64,000 nt of DNA, from assembly GCA_019638275.1 (NCBI GenBank), contig JAHBUC010000014.1, positions 1 through 64,000 on the forward strand, given 5' to 3'. This document shows positions 8,720 to 17,538 of the stretch, in pieces (the stretch's first letter is position 1; the number at the start of each line of letters is the position of its first letter). Source of the stretch: Cyclobacteriaceae bacterium (lineage in GTDB: Bacteria > Bacteroidota > Bacteroidia > Cytophagales > Cyclobacteriaceae). A program made the translations under genes and the position numbers. Under the pieces are notes generated by a model that worked only from the letters and a program-made list of their open reading frames with translations, had not been told where the DNA came from and searched no databases.

Positions 8720-11700
8720 ATGGTATTTGTGCGTATTGTGAGAAGTTCAGCTATCCTTTTCCTGTTTGTTTTTGGCGCCACGGTGGCCGGTATGGCGCAG
8801 CAGGCCCGTGAGGTTTTTGGTAAAAACCGCCAACAATTCCGTTCGTTCGATTGGCAATACCTGAGTGGCGAAAATTTTGATGTCTATTATTATGATGGCC
8901 GCAGGGCCATTGCCAATGATGCCCTGCAATACCTCGAATTGGAGTTTGATCGCATTACCGACCTGATCGGTTATCCTCCCTACTTTAAAACCAAAGTATT
9001 TCTGTACAACTCGCTAACAGATTTACGCCAAAGCAATGTTGGCTTGAACAAAACCTTCTACAACATTGGTGGAGAAACAGATTTTGTTAAACCTTATGTT
9101 GAGGTTGCACATATCGGTACAGCGCAAGAACTTAAAGATGAGTTGCTGTTCAAGATATCTGACCTTATGCTCAATGAGATGATGTATGGCGGCAACCTTA
9201 AAGATATTTTTCAGAGCGCATTGCTCATGAATCTTCCGGAGTGGTTTGTAAGCGGTGCATCACGGTATGTTGCCCACGGCTGGACAGCCGAAATGGATGA
9301 TTACATCCGACACATTATCAAAACACGTAACGCAAAGCGCATTAACCGATTCAGCGATGAAGAAGCTGCCTTGGTTGGTCAATCAGTTTGGAACTTTATT
9401 GTTGAGCGTTACGGCAAAAGCAGTATATCAAATATTCTAAATTATACGCGCGTAACACGAAATGAAGAAAGGAGCATTCTGATAACGCTGGGTGTGAATT
9501 ATAACCAGTTGATTAACGAGTGGCATAAGTTTTACAGCCAGATGAGTGAAACGGTTGGGCAATCATACGCCAGTCCGGCAGACTCACTGAAGTTTTCCAG
9601 AGGGCACAATGTTACTACAGAATTTACCACAATTAAACTCAGTCCGGATGGTCGTTACCTGGCCTATGCAGAAAATGACCGCGGACGGTATGTGGTTAAA
9701 GTACAGGATTTAGCTACCAGGAAAGAAGTCGTTGTACTTTCCGGTGGCACTCGGGTTATTGAGCAACGCGTTGATTATCGTTTACCGATTATCAGTTGGG
9801 CGGATGCCAATACGCTTGGGGTGGTAGGCGTAAAGCAGGGTCAATACACCTTCTGGCTATACGATCTGAACACCAAAACCAAATTGCCGCGAGAGCTTGA
9901 TCGCTTTAGTAATGTGCGGAGTTTCACGTTCTCAGCTAATGGTCGGTTGGTTGTTTTAAGTGGTGATTTTGAAGGACAAAGCGATTTGTTTTTGTTGAGT
10001 ACGCGCAGGGATCGTGTGCGCAGGCTCACCAATGATTCATTCGATGATCTTGATCCTTCTTTCATACCCGGCTCAAACCGCATTGTGTTCAGCTCAAACC
10101 GGGTTACCGATTCGCTTACAACGGGGGAGAGAAAATCGTTGGGTGACCTTACCAACAACTACAATCTTTTTGTGTATGACCTTGACACAACAACCAATGT
10201 ATTAACCAGGATAACCAACACCTTAAGCAATGATTATGCTCCCCGTGCGGTGAATGATAATATTTTCTTTTACCTGAGCGACCAGCGTGGTATTATCAAT
10301 CTGTTTAAGTACGATCGTTCAACGGGCATCTATACCCAGGTTTCAAACTTCACCTCCAGCATCCGTGAGTATGATTTTAATTATGAACAGTCAACACTGG
10401 CCATAACCCTGCGCAGCGGTATGCGGGATGACATTTACCTGAGCCGTGCTTACAATTTAAACCGGAGTGTTTTTACACCGGCAACCCGCAGGCGCGAGAT
10501 GCAACAGGTAAAAGTTTTGCAGGAACGGAGAAAGCAGGAAGAAGAAAAGAAGATGAGTGTTAAGGACCTCATCAATTCACGCCTCAAAGAGGCCCAGGGT
10601 AATACAGATACGACAACAGTTAAACGAGATACGGTTCAGGTTCCTGCTGATACGCTGATAACAATTGATTCGGTAACGCAGGTTGTGAAGAAAGACGGTG
10701 CGCCACCCGTTAAGCAAACTGTTGTTAACACGGATAATTATGTTTTTGAAGATGAAGCGGTAAAGCAAAATCAGCCAAGCGAAACATTTTTGAATCGCTA
10801 CATGAAGGCCCGCGAGAAGAGCCGCATCATTGGTCCCTTCCCATACGAATCAAAGTTTAGTGCTGATAATATTGTTACCTCATTTGTTATTGATCCACTC
10901 AGGGGATTAGGTTTCCTGCTGGAAACGCAGATGAACGACATGCTCGAAAATTATCGTTTCTACGGGGGTATCATGTCGTCCATTGATTTACGAAATGCAG
11001 ATGCCTATGCTGAATTTCAGTACTTACCGAAATTTATTGATTTCAGCGCCCGATTTGACCGGAAAGCTATTCGCTGGGATCCTTACCGCGATGGAAATAT
11101 TTACCATTACTCACTGAACAAATTTGAAATTGGTGGAGCCTTACCCATTACAGACCGGTTACGCTTTTCAGCGAATGTTTTCGGTGCATTAACGCGGTCA
11201 GTTGATCAGGGCGTAGTCTCTTTCCCAATTAATCCGCCCTCGGCTGAACCCATCAGTCACTACTATACTGGCTTACGTTCGGAACTCGTGTATGATAATT
11301 CCGTTACAACCGGGCTAAACATGATTGAGGGAACCAGGGGTAAACTTCGCATCAATCATTATCAGGGCATTAATGATCCTGACAATAGTTTCAGTCAGGT
11401 TACCCTGGATGTCCGGCATTATCAAAAGATATACAGGGGTATTGTATTGGCTGTTCGCGGTTTTGGCGGATCATTTTTTGGCAGATCGCCAAAGCAATAT
11501 TTGTTGGGAGGCATGGATAACTGGGCGTTTAACCAGATATCGTACCGTGGCCGTGATGCTGAAGGAAATGAAAACCTGTTGGGAACCCGTTCACAAAATG
11601 AAGACATTCTGTTTGTTGAGTTTGCCACCAACCTCCGGGGTTTTCAGTATGCCACCTTGTTCGGGCAGAATGTATTGTTGATGAATGCTGAGTTTCGGGT

Positions 11701-12025
11701 TCCGGTTGCCAAGGCCTTGAGCAATTCACCAGTTTCTTCAAACTTTTTTCGAAACATGCAGTTGATTGCCTTTTACGATATTGGTACAAGCTGGTCGGGG
11801 CCTCCACCGTTTAACTCAGGCACCAGTGTTCGGATTGACAGAATCAATAGTGGGCCATTTCAAATTGACATCAAGAACTTCCTTAATCCGTGGCTATACA
11901 GTTACGGAGCCGGTATGCGGACGGTTATGTTTGGATACTATGTGAAATTTGATCTGGCCTGGCCAGTTCAGAATTTCGAAGTAGGCAAGCCCCAATTCCT
12001 GTTTACACTCGGGTTTGATTTCTGA
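8720..12025 (+). CDS. Secreted PD40 beta-propeller protein with C-terminal outer membrane barrel
   Basis: A 1101-residue protein. Residues 1-26 form a signal peptide (ending MAQQ). Residues about 30-280 resemble a gluzincin-like peptidase domain (LPEWFVSGASRYVAHGW) but no HExxH is present. Residues about 290-570 hold WD40-like PD40 repeats (LSPDGRYLAYAEN, FSANGRLVVLSGD, SNRIVFSSNR). A charged, coiled-coil-like linker (ERRKQEEEKKMS) and a Thr/Asp-rich stretch follow. The last 350 residues look like an outer membrane beta-barrel ending in LFTLGFDF. Such proteins are often labelled TolB-like in Bacteroidota; the function is unknown. Confidence 0.82.
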   Translation: MVFVRIVRSSAILFLFVFGATVAGMAQQAREVFGKNRQQFRSFDWQYLSGENFDVYYYDGRRAIANDALQYLELEFDRITDLIGYPPYFKTKVFLYNSLTDLRQSNVGLNKTFYNIGGETDFVKPYVEVAHIGTAQELKDELLFKISDLMLNEMMYGGNLKDIFQSALLMNLPEWFVSGASRYVAHGWTAEMDDYIRHIIKTRNAKRINRFSDEEAALVGQSVWNFIVERYGKSSISNILNYTRVTRNEERSILITLGVNYNQLINEWHKFYSQMSETVGQSYASPADSLKFSRGHNVTTEFTTIKLSPDGRYLAYAENDRGRYVVKVQDLATRKEVVVLSGGTRVIEQRVDYRLPIISWADANTLGVVGVKQGQYTFWLYDLNTKTKLPRELDRFSNVRSFTFSANGRLVVLSGDFEGQSDLFLLSTRRDRVRRLTNDSFDDLDPSFIPGSNRIVFSSNRVTDSLTTGERKSLGDLTNNYNLFVYDLDTTTNVLTRITNTLSNDYAPRAVNDNIFFYLSDQRGIINLFKYDRSTGIYTQVSNFTSSIREYDFNYEQSTLAITLRSGMRDDIYLSRAYNLNRSVFTPATRRREMQQVKVLQERRKQEEEKKMSVKDLINSRLKEAQGNTDTTTVKRDTVQVPADTLITIDSVTQVVKKDGAPPVKQTVVNTDNYVFEDEAVKQNQPSETFLNRYMKAREKSRIIGPFPYESKFSADNIVTSFVIDPLRGLGFLLETQMNDMLENYRFYGGIMSSIDLRNADAYAEFQYLPKFIDFSARFDRKAIRWDPYRDGNIYHYSLNKFEIGGALPITDRLRFSANVFGALTRSVDQGVVSFPINPPSAEPISHYYTGLRSELVYDNSVTTGLNMIEGTRGKLRINHYQGINDPDNSFSQVTLDVRHYQKIYRGIVLAVRGFGGSFFGRSPKQYLLGGMDNWAFNQISYRGRDAEGNENLLGTRSQNEDILFVEFATNLRGFQYATLFGQNVLLMNAEFRVPVAKALSNSPVSSNFFRNMQLIAFYDIGTSWSGPPPFNSGTSVRIDRINSGPFQIDIKNFLNPWLYSYGAGMRTVMFGYYVKFDLAWPVQNFEVGKPQFLFTLGFDF

Positions 12026-12066
12026 TACTTTTTGACTCACATTCTCTTTTGGTTTCAGGATTCAGT

Positions 12067-12074
12067 TACCTTTG
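12067..12074 (+). promoter_or_regulatory. Putative -7 promoter element for yicC
   Basis: TACCTTTG matches the Bacteroidota -7 consensus TAnnTTTG, 26 bases before the yicC start. TTTG copies lie upstream (12031-12034 and 12048-12051), but neither is at the ideal spacing. Confidence 0.5.
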
Positions 12075-12100
12075 TTAGCTGCTAACTACAATAATTTATT

Positions 12101-12979
12101 ATGATAAAGTCAATGACTGGCTTTGGCCAGGTAACAGTTGATGATGGCAAACTGAAAATCAGCGTTGAGGTAAAAAGCCTGAACTCCAAATTTCTGGATT
12201 TGGGATTGCGTCTTCCAAAAACATTTTCTGATAAGGAGCTTGAGCTTCGCAATCTGGTAAGTGAAAAACTGGAACGCGGAAAGGTTACGCTTACCGTTGA
12301 AGTAGAGCGTTACAACGAAGCTGAAGTAAAGCAAACCTACAATGAGGCATTGTTTACAGCATATTACAGTGCATTAAAGAAGCTGGCCGACAAAGTTGTA
12401 GCGCCTTATGATCGGTTATTTGAACTGGCTTTGAATTCACCGGATGTGATCCAGAATAGACTTGGAGATGAGGAACGTGAAGCAGAATGGGTTGCCATTA
12501 AGAAGGCCATCACCGATGCATTGACTCAATGCGATGGTTTTCGCAAAGATGAAGGTAAAGTACTGGAGCAAAAACTTAAAGAGTATTGCGAATCCATTGC
12601 CTCATCGCTTCAGCATGTAAATGCTTTGGATGCCGCGCGGGTGGATAAGGTTCGTCAAAAGCTAAAAGGAAATGCGGTTTCATTTTTTGGCGAACAAGGG
12701 TATGATGTTAACCGACTGGAGCAGGAAATTATTTATTACATCGAGAAACTGGATATTCACGAAGAACGTGTGCGCCTGCAAACGCATCTGGATTATTTTC
12801 TTCAAGCTTTGAAAGAACCTCAGTCGAACGGAAAGAAACTTGGCTTTATTTCTCAGGAAATAGGCCGCGAGATAAACACCATCGGCTCCAAAGCAAATGA
12901 TGCCGCCATGCAAAAGCATGTGGTAGCCATGAAAGAAGAACTGGAAAAAATTAAGGAGCAGTTGGGTAATGTATTGTAG
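12101..12979 (+). CDS. yicC: YicC/YloC family endoribonuclease
   Basis: A 292-residue protein with both hallmarks of the family: the N-terminal MIKSMTGFGQ block and the C-terminal block GREINTIGSKANDAAM. YicC proteins act as RNA-cleaving enzymes and affect small RNA turnover; the exact role in Bacteroidota is not known. Full length. It begins after its own probable promoter and is followed 6 bases later by a Kazal-type lipoprotein, with which it may be co-transcribed. Confidence 0.94.
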   Translation: MIKSMTGFGQVTVDDGKLKISVEVKSLNSKFLDLGLRLPKTFSDKELELRNLVSEKLERGKVTLTVEVERYNEAEVKQTYNEALFTAYYSALKKLADKVVAPYDRLFELALNSPDVIQNRLGDEEREAEWVAIKKAITDALTQCDGFRKDEGKVLEQKLKEYCESIASSLQHVNALDAARVDKVRQKLKGNAVSFFGEQGYDVNRLEQEIIYYIEKLDIHEERVRLQTHLDYFLQALKEPQSNGKKLGFISQEIGREINTIGSKANDAAMQKHVVAMKEELEKIKEQLGNVL

Positions 12980-12985
12980 GAAGAG

Positions 12986-13207
12986 ATGAGAATAGGTGAT
13001 TTTAAATATGTGGTGGCATTGGTAGGCTCATTGACTCTTTCATGCAATGAGCAGGTAACTTGTATTGATCCGACCCGACCAAAGCCAGATTCCTGTAATG
13101 AGGTGCTTGCGCCTGTATGTGGATGTAATGGGCAGACCTATGATAATGCTTGTTTTGCCCAGGTTGCTGGACTGACTTGGTGGCGCAAGGGTAAGTGCCC
13201 GCGTTAG
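12986..13207 (+). CDS. Small lipoprotein with Kazal-type protease inhibitor domain
   Basis: A 73-residue protein. The N-terminus is a lipoprotein signal with lipobox LTLSC (lipidated Cys20). The mature part holds six cysteines (26, 37, 45, 47, 56, 71) and the Kazal signature VCGCNGQTYDNACFA. Kazal domains inhibit serine proteases by presenting a substrate-like loop; here it would be anchored at the envelope. The gene starts 6 bases after yicC. Its last 4 bases overlap the convergent 2-hydroxyacid dehydrogenase. Confidence 0.85.
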   Translation: MRIGDFKYVVALVGSLTLSCNEQVTCIDPTRPKPDSCNEVLAPVCGCNGQTYDNACFAQVAGLTWWRKGKCPR

Positions 13208-14196
13208 CCAGGTGTTTTCAGAACTTTTGGATTTATACAATTAGGCACCGATCCATCTCTATAAAATGAAATAATATTATTAGCCGCCAACCTGGCCATT
13301 CCGTTACGTGCTTCAACAGTGGCGGAACCAATGTGTGGAAGAACAGCAACATTTGGCATTTCAAGCAGTGGATTGTTGGGCTTCATCGGTTCGGGGTTGG
13401 TAACATCCAATCCTGCTCCCCAGATCGATCCTTTAGTTAATGCTTCAATCAAATCGGCTTCGTTGTGCACACCCCCACGTGACGTGTTGATGAATATCGA
13501 TGAAGGTTTCATCTGATTGAACACTTCCCGGTTGAACAAACCCCGCGTTTCTTCACTCAAAACACTGTGCACGGAAAGCACATCGCTTTCGCGGATCAAT
13601 TCTTCAAAGCTTACATACGTGGCTCCATAACGCATTTCGGCCTCACGATTACGGGTGCGATTATGGTAGATAATGTTCATGTCGAATGCACCCTTGCAAC
13701 GCTTGGCCATCACCATGCCAATCCGACCCATGCCGAAAATGCCCAATGTTTTTCCGCTCAGTTGAAAGCCAAGATTTTTCAAGGGCTCAAACTGTTTCCA
13801 TTCTCCGCGAATTATGGTTTTGTGATTGTAGAACATTTTTCTCGAAACCGCCATCATCAAGCCAAAGGCGACATCAGCCGTAGCCTCACTTAGTACATCA
13901 GGTGTATTGCTTACCGGAATTCCAGCCAGGGAGGCAGCTTCAATATCAATGTTATCGTACCCAACGGCAAACTGACCGATGATGTCGAGATGGGCGCACT
14001 GACTGAAGAAGTATTTATCAAGTTTATCGGCACCCAATGAGAGCAATGCATTTACCTGTTTGGTCTGTGTTATTAATTCTTGCTGCGTCATAGGGCCATC
14101 ACCTTGCCATTCCATTACTTCCAGGCCGGCATTGGTCAACATCGTTTTGGCGATGCCGGGTATCAGGCGGGTGATTAAAACTTTTTTGGAGGACAT
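13204..14196 (-). CDS. D-2-hydroxyacid dehydrogenase (glyoxylate/hydroxypyruvate reductase type)
   Basis: A 330-residue NAD(P)-dependent dehydrogenase. The substrate segment GQFAVGYDNID, the Rossmann motif GMGRIGMVMAKR (about residue 155), INTSRGG with the catalytic Arg, and the catalytic His in LPHIGSATVEAR are all present. Family members reduce glyoxylate or hydroxypyruvate, or oxidise D-glycerate or related acids; the specific substrate is not fixed by sequence. It is transcribed alone and ends overlapping the Kazal lipoprotein gene by 4 bases. Confidence 0.9.
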   Translation of the reverse strand: MSSKKVLITRLIPGIAKTMLTNAGLEVMEWQGDGPMTQQELITQTKQVNALLSLGADKLDKYFFSQCAHLDIIGQFAVGYDNIDIEAASLAGIPVSNTPDVLSEATADVAFGLMMAVSRKMFYNHKTIIRGEWKQFEPLKNLGFQLSGKTLGIFGMGRIGMVMAKRCKGAFDMNIIYHNRTRNREAEMRYGATYVSFEELIRESDVLSVHSVLSEETRGLFNREVFNQMKPSSIFINTSRGGVHNEADLIEALTKGSIWGAGLDVTNPEPMKPNNPLLEMPNVAVLPHIGSATVEARNGMARLAANNIISFYRDGSVPNCINPKVLKTPG

Positions 14197-14277
14197 GAGA
14201 AATGAGTATGATCAAATATAAACGATACTTATATTCAGAAGAAGATGAATTATACAGGAGGTCTTCTGAAATACAAA

Positions 14278-14325
14278 AACGTCATTGGTGGCAGATTAAA
14301 AAATCTGCCTTTAATCAATGACGTT
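14278..14325 (-). terminator. Terminator of the rtcB/TPR unit
   Basis: Read on the minus strand, AACGTCATTG pairs with CAATGACGTT, and inside it GCAGATT pairs with AATCTGC, giving a long interrupted hairpin. It is followed by a T-rich tract. It lies 5 bases past the stop of the second TPR gene. Confidence 0.8.
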
Positions 14326-14330
14326 CCTTT

Positions 14331-14819
14331 CTACCGTTGCTTACGCTTACAACGCTTGATGCTCTCCTCCAATACACGGCAGTTCCATAATTCAGCGGAA
14401 TGACTTAGAGCATCTTTATAATGCCGTATCGCCTTGCTGTACTTTTTCCTCAGCTCAAAGGCTTGTCCGGCACCGGCCAACAGATCAGATTTGCGTGCAT
14501 GTTTTGCCTGAATGCCTTTCAGGTAAACATCAATCGCTTCTTCCAGTCTTTCTTCCTGGCGGAGGAGTTCGCCCAAATGCCAATACGGATCAGCAAAGTC
14601 AGGATCGAATTTTATGGCCATCTTAAAATGACCTTCAGCCATTTTAATTTCTTCTGCGTATTGGAAATAGATAATACCAAGCGTGTTGTGTAACCTGCCG
14701 TATCCGGGCTCTTCGTACAGAAGTCGGTCGAGCAGTTTTATGGCTCGCTCATGTCCCTCAAGCCAGGCAAGCTCCAGCGCGTGTTGCAGGTATTCTTCCA
14801 TCCATTTTATTTTTTCCAT
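14331..14819 (-). CDS. TPR repeat protein, paralogue 2
   Basis: A 162-residue protein without signal peptide, made of about four tetratricopeptide repeats. It opens with IKWMEEYLQHALELAW and continues with RLHNTLGIIYFQYA and FADPYWHLGELLRQE, and has a basic C-terminus (RCKRKQR). It is clearly a paralogue of the neighbour at 14940: both share W-M-E-x-Y, LLYxEPGY, LHNxxGxxY, FxMAxxFDPxFAxPYxHLG and the basic Cys-containing tail. TPR domains bind other proteins. Gene order suggests it works with RtcB; that is inference. Confidence 0.85.
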   Translation of the reverse strand: MEKIKWMEEYLQHALELAWLEGHERAIKLLDRLLYEEPGYGRLHNTLGIIYFQYAEEIKMAEGHFKMAIKFDPDFADPYWHLGELLRQEERLEEAIDVYLKGIQAKHARKSDLLAGAGQAFELRKKYSKAIRHYKDALSHSAELWNCRVLEESIKRCKRKQR

Positions 14820-14939
14820 TTTAGTTTTAGAAACTTAACCATGGTCTGTGGTGACACAGACCATGAGGATTAATAAAGCATGATACGAACCAAGAGTTGC
14901 AGCAGCATAAACACAAGGGCTATTAGCCACGTGCCAGAC

Positions 14940-15443
14940 TTAGATCGTAAAAAAAAATGCTAACCTTTTCTTCCGGCATCTTTTAACGCCATCCGTCAGG
15001 TTGTTGATTTCAAAGCTGTTTACAGAAGCCAGCATGGCTTCCTTGTACGCTTTGATCGCTTTACGGAATTCACCGCGCAGTTCGTACGCTTGGCCGATGC
15101 AATCCATAAAGGCTACCCGGTTGGCGTTGGTTTTTAAAACGCCTTGTTCCAGGTAACCCAATGCATCACTGTATCTTCCGTTACGCAGGTACAATGTACC
15201 CAAGTGCAGGTAAGGTGCAGCAAAGGTGGGATCAAACTGAACCGCCATTTTCAAGTGAAGTTCTGCTTTCGCTGTTTCGGCTGTGTAGTACAGGTACGCC
15301 CAACCAATGTGGTTGTGCAGGCTACTGTATCCCGGCTCATCGTACAACAGGTTGTTTAGCAGCGCTAAACCATCGTGAACCTTATTGTCGTAAATGAGTC
15401 TTTCAGCCTCCATCATGTATTGTTCCATCCATTCGATTCTCAT
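14940..15443 (-). CDS. TPR repeat protein, paralogue 1
   Basis: A 167-residue TPR protein. The frame is open to a TTG at 15476, but the ATG at 15443 (MRIEWMEQYMM) aligns with the start of the paralogue at 14819 and avoids translating the inverted repeat upstream, so it is preferred. Repeats include SLHNHIGWAYLYYT and FAAPYLHLGTLYLRN; the tail is RCRKKRLAFFF. It lies between rtcB and the second TPR gene on the same strand, separated from rtcB by a stem-loop. The function is unknown. Confidence 0.84.
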   Translation of the reverse strand: MRIEWMEQYMMEAERLIYDNKVHDGLALLNNLLYDEPGYSSLHNHIGWAYLYYTAETAKAELHLKMAVQFDPTFAAPYLHLGTLYLRNGRYSDALGYLEQGVLKTNANRVAFMDCIGQAYELRGEFRKAIKAYKEAMLASVNSFEINNLTDGVKRCRKKRLAFFFTI

Positions 15444-15463
15444 TGTTAGTTCGATGTTTTTAG

Positions 15464-15518
15464 TTTCAATGTTCAAGGTTTGGATTCAGCCTTAAACATT
15501 GAATCTTTAACCTTGAAC
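15464..15518. repeat. TTGAA/TTCAA-type intergenic inverted repeat
   Basis: GTTCAAGGTT (15471-15480) is exactly complementary to AACCTTGAAC (15509-15518); a second pair, TTCAATG and CATTGAA, lies inside the arms' neighbourhood. It sits at the rtcB stop codon. A stem-loop of the same composition lies at 49294-49354. Confidence 0.7.
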
Positions 15519-16933
15519 TAATCTTCTGCGGGCGAATCATCGCCACACATGCGCACAATCTTCGGAGTAAATACTCCGAGCACATCTACCAATTCTTGTT
15601 GGTAGCGCATTACGTTCCGTATATCTTTATACACCATCGGTGCTTCATCCAGTCCTCCACCAATCAACTCAACGCTATGCTTCTGCAACTCCTGCTTCAC
15701 CATTTTTTTGGTGATTACATTCTTTGCTGCACTTCGCGACATCACACGACCTGCACCATGCGAAGCTGAATTCAACGATGCTGCCGATCCTTTACCGCGC
15801 ACGATAAAGCCTGGAGCCGTCATGGAGCCCGGAATGATACCAAGTACACTTTTTCCGGCAGGTGTTGCTCCTTTGCGGTGAACAATTACCTCAGTGTCAT
15901 CTTCCCGTGTCTCCTTCCACGCAAAGTTGTGGTGGTTCTCTACCATCAACAGCGGTTTTTCACCCAGGCTATGTGCCATGCGTTCGTGAATCTGGTGATG
16001 ATTGGCAGAAGCGTAATCACCAGCCAAGTTCATGGCAATCCAGTACTCCTGTCCGGCATCGGTGTTCAGGTCGAGCCAGGCAAGGTTCGCAGCTTCTTTT
16101 GGCAGGTGGCAAAGTTGCTTGGCCACCCGCGTATAGTGCCGCGCAATTTCTGCACCTAATCCGCGTGAACCCGAATGTGATAGTACAGCGAGGTAATTTC
16201 CAGCCGGTAACTTCCATTCGTTGTTGTCGTCAATTCCCATCAGCCCGAATTCTACAAAGTGATTACCACTTCCGGATGATCCGATTTGTGTAGCCGCTTT
16301 CCCTTTCAGATTTCGCAGTATCGCAATTTCATCAAACGTTTTGCGATCGAGCACTTCGTGTTCTTTCGGACGTTTGAATGTTTCGCGACCAAAGCATGTG
16401 TTGGTTAACAACAGCTGCTTCAGGTTGCTGCGATGCCGCTCCAGGAACTTTTCATCGAGCGGATAAGCCGTAAGGCACATGCGACAACCAATATCTACTC
16501 CAACTCCATATGGAATCACTGCATGGTGCGTAGCCAAAACACCACCAATAGGTAAACCATATCCTTGATGAGCATCGGGCATTAACGCACCAGCTACGGT
16601 TATTGGCAACTTCATGGCAATTTCCATCTGGTTACGTGCACCTTCTTCTATTTCGGCTGCACCGTAAATCGGGTAATCCAATCTGTTTTTTAGCAACTCA
16701 TGTACGCGCGACTTCTTCTCAGAGGGCGCTAAAGCCAATGCAGTTTTATTCCATACCGAATCGTCAACATAAGCTTTCGGATTGGCCAGCACCGCTCTCA
16801 ACAGGACGTAGATTTCCTCCTTCTCGCTTCTGCGAAAATATTTCAATACCGTATTGATGGCGATGCCAATCGCTTTACCTTCCGGGTAACCTAACTTGAT
16901 CAGGTCTTTCCCACTTAACATTTTTCTTTTCAT
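15518..16933 (-). CDS. rtcB: RNA-splicing ligase RtcB
   Basis: A 471-residue protein. RtcB joins 2',3'-cyclic phosphate or 3'-phosphate RNA ends to 5'-OH ends, using GTP and manganese. The metal and guanylation motifs are visible: GVGVDIGCRM, SGSGNHFVE, SHSGSRGLG, VENHHNFAW, RKGATPA and NSASHGAGRVMSR (guanylated His). The open frame starts earlier, but the ATG at 16933 (MKRKMLSGKDL) gives a normal family N-terminus. Two paralogous TPR genes follow. No archease or RtcR regulator is seen nearby. Confidence 0.95.
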   Translation of the reverse strand: MKRKMLSGKDLIKLGYPEGKAIGIAINTVLKYFRRSEKEEIYVLLRAVLANPKAYVDDSVWNKTALALAPSEKKSRVHELLKNRLDYPIYGAAEIEEGARNQMEIAMKLPITVAGALMPDAHQGYGLPIGGVLATHHAVIPYGVGVDIGCRMCLTAYPLDEKFLERHRSNLKQLLLTNTCFGRETFKRPKEHEVLDRKTFDEIAILRNLKGKAATQIGSSGSGNHFVEFGLMGIDDNNEWKLPAGNYLAVLSHSGSRGLGAEIARHYTRVAKQLCHLPKEAANLAWLDLNTDAGQEYWIAMNLAGDYASANHHQIHERMAHSLGEKPLLMVENHHNFAWKETREDDTEVIVHRKGATPAGKSVLGIIPGSMTAPGFIVRGKGSAASLNSASHGAGRVMSRSAAKNVITKKMVKQELQKHSVELIGGGLDEAPMVYKDIRNVMRYQQELVDVLGVFTPKIVRMCGDDSPAED

Positions 16934-16963
16934 AGTTGCTCCTTTTAGACTTCGCACCGCCTA

Positions 16964-16978
16964 CTTGCCGCAGGCAAG
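16964..16978. repeat. Short palindrome upstream of rtcB
   Basis: CTTGCC and GGCAAG form a 6-base-pair hairpin with a three-base loop, 31 bases before the rtcB start. It resembles the GC-rich palindrome inside the element at 24933-25019. It may be part of the rtcB 5' leader or a dispersed repeat. Confidence 0.5.
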
Positions 16979-17048
16979 GGCAAAATCATTCCACTCGTCT
17001 TTTCAGACAATTTAAATTTACATAACAACAGTCCGGAGAGAAATAAAA

Positions 17049-17070
17049 AAACCCGGACGAACCCGGGTTT
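17049..17070 (-). terminator. Rho-independent terminator
   Basis: On the minus strand AAACCCGG pairs with CCGGGTTT around a six-base loop, followed directly by a run of seven T including the stem end. It closes the minus-strand unit from the DUF3857 genes through 17248, or a small transcript carrying the short frame at 17093-17170. Confidence 0.88.
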
Positions 17071-17092
17071 TCAGTTAGTGATCAGGTGTTGA

Positions 17093-17170
17093 TCAGCTGA
17101 AAAACCAGGGCATAAACCGAATATCACTATTCGGCAACTCAAAACGATATGTCCCTTTTTGTTTTAGCAT
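17093..17170 (-). CDS. Possible 25-residue peptide before a terminator
   Basis: An ATG at 17170 opens a 25-codon frame (starts MLKQKGTYRFELP, ends MPWFFS) that stops 22 bases before the strong terminator at 17049-17070. The peptide is not hydrophobic enough for a membrane span. A longer reading to 17311 in the same frame overlaps the gene at 17248 and is unlikely. I do not recognise it; the stretch might instead be an untranslated 3' region or a small RNA. Confidence 0.3.
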   Translation of the reverse strand: MLKQKGTYRFELPNSDIRFMPWFFS

Positions 17171-17247
17171 GATGCAAAGATAAATCAGAAGTGAAATGAT
17201 TTCAAAGCAGGTGTGTGTAAAAAAGTTTTTATAACCGTTATACAGAT

Positions 17248-17535
17248 TTATTCTACATAAACTTTCCCGGCACCATCTTCCGGATGCAATCCCATCACCG
17301 CATCGTGGCATTGCTCACAATAAAATCCCAGCTCTCTTCCTGATCGTTGATCATCGTTTCGGCTGATGGTAACACACGAAGCAAAGTTGTAGCGTAATTT
17401 CAGTTTCTCGACATCCAATACACAGTCATAGTACACCCATTCACGGCAGTTGTCTGACCAAGGTTGACCGCGATAGGTTTCCTTTATGCCTTTCGATTTT
17501 AGTTCGTTTTCGAGGACGGTTAAGTGTTCACACAC
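17248..17535 (-). CDS. Conserved small cysteine-containing protein, function unknown
   Basis: A 95-residue cytoplasmic protein starting at a GTG that lies 3 bases after the stop of the DUF3857 gene upstream. It contains GQPWSDNCREWVYYDC in the middle and a CEQCHD motif near residue 73, with Cys and His spaced as in a small metal site. The coupling suggests co-expression with the DUF3857 pair, but no function is recognised. The terminator at 17049 follows about 180 bases later. Confidence 0.75.
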   Translation of the reverse strand: MCEHLTVLENELKSKGIKETYRGQPWSDNCREWVYYDCVLDVEKLKLRYNFASCVTISRNDDQRSGRELGFYCEQCHDAVMGLHPEDGAGKVYVE

Positions 17536-17538
17536 GGT

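Noticed and set aside
15444..15476. TTG start of the first TPR protein
   Set aside because: It would translate part of the inverted repeat; the ATG at 15443 aligns with the paralogue.
17171..17311. Upstream extension of the 25-codon frame to 72 codons
   Set aside because: It overlaps the better-supported gene at 17248 in another frame.
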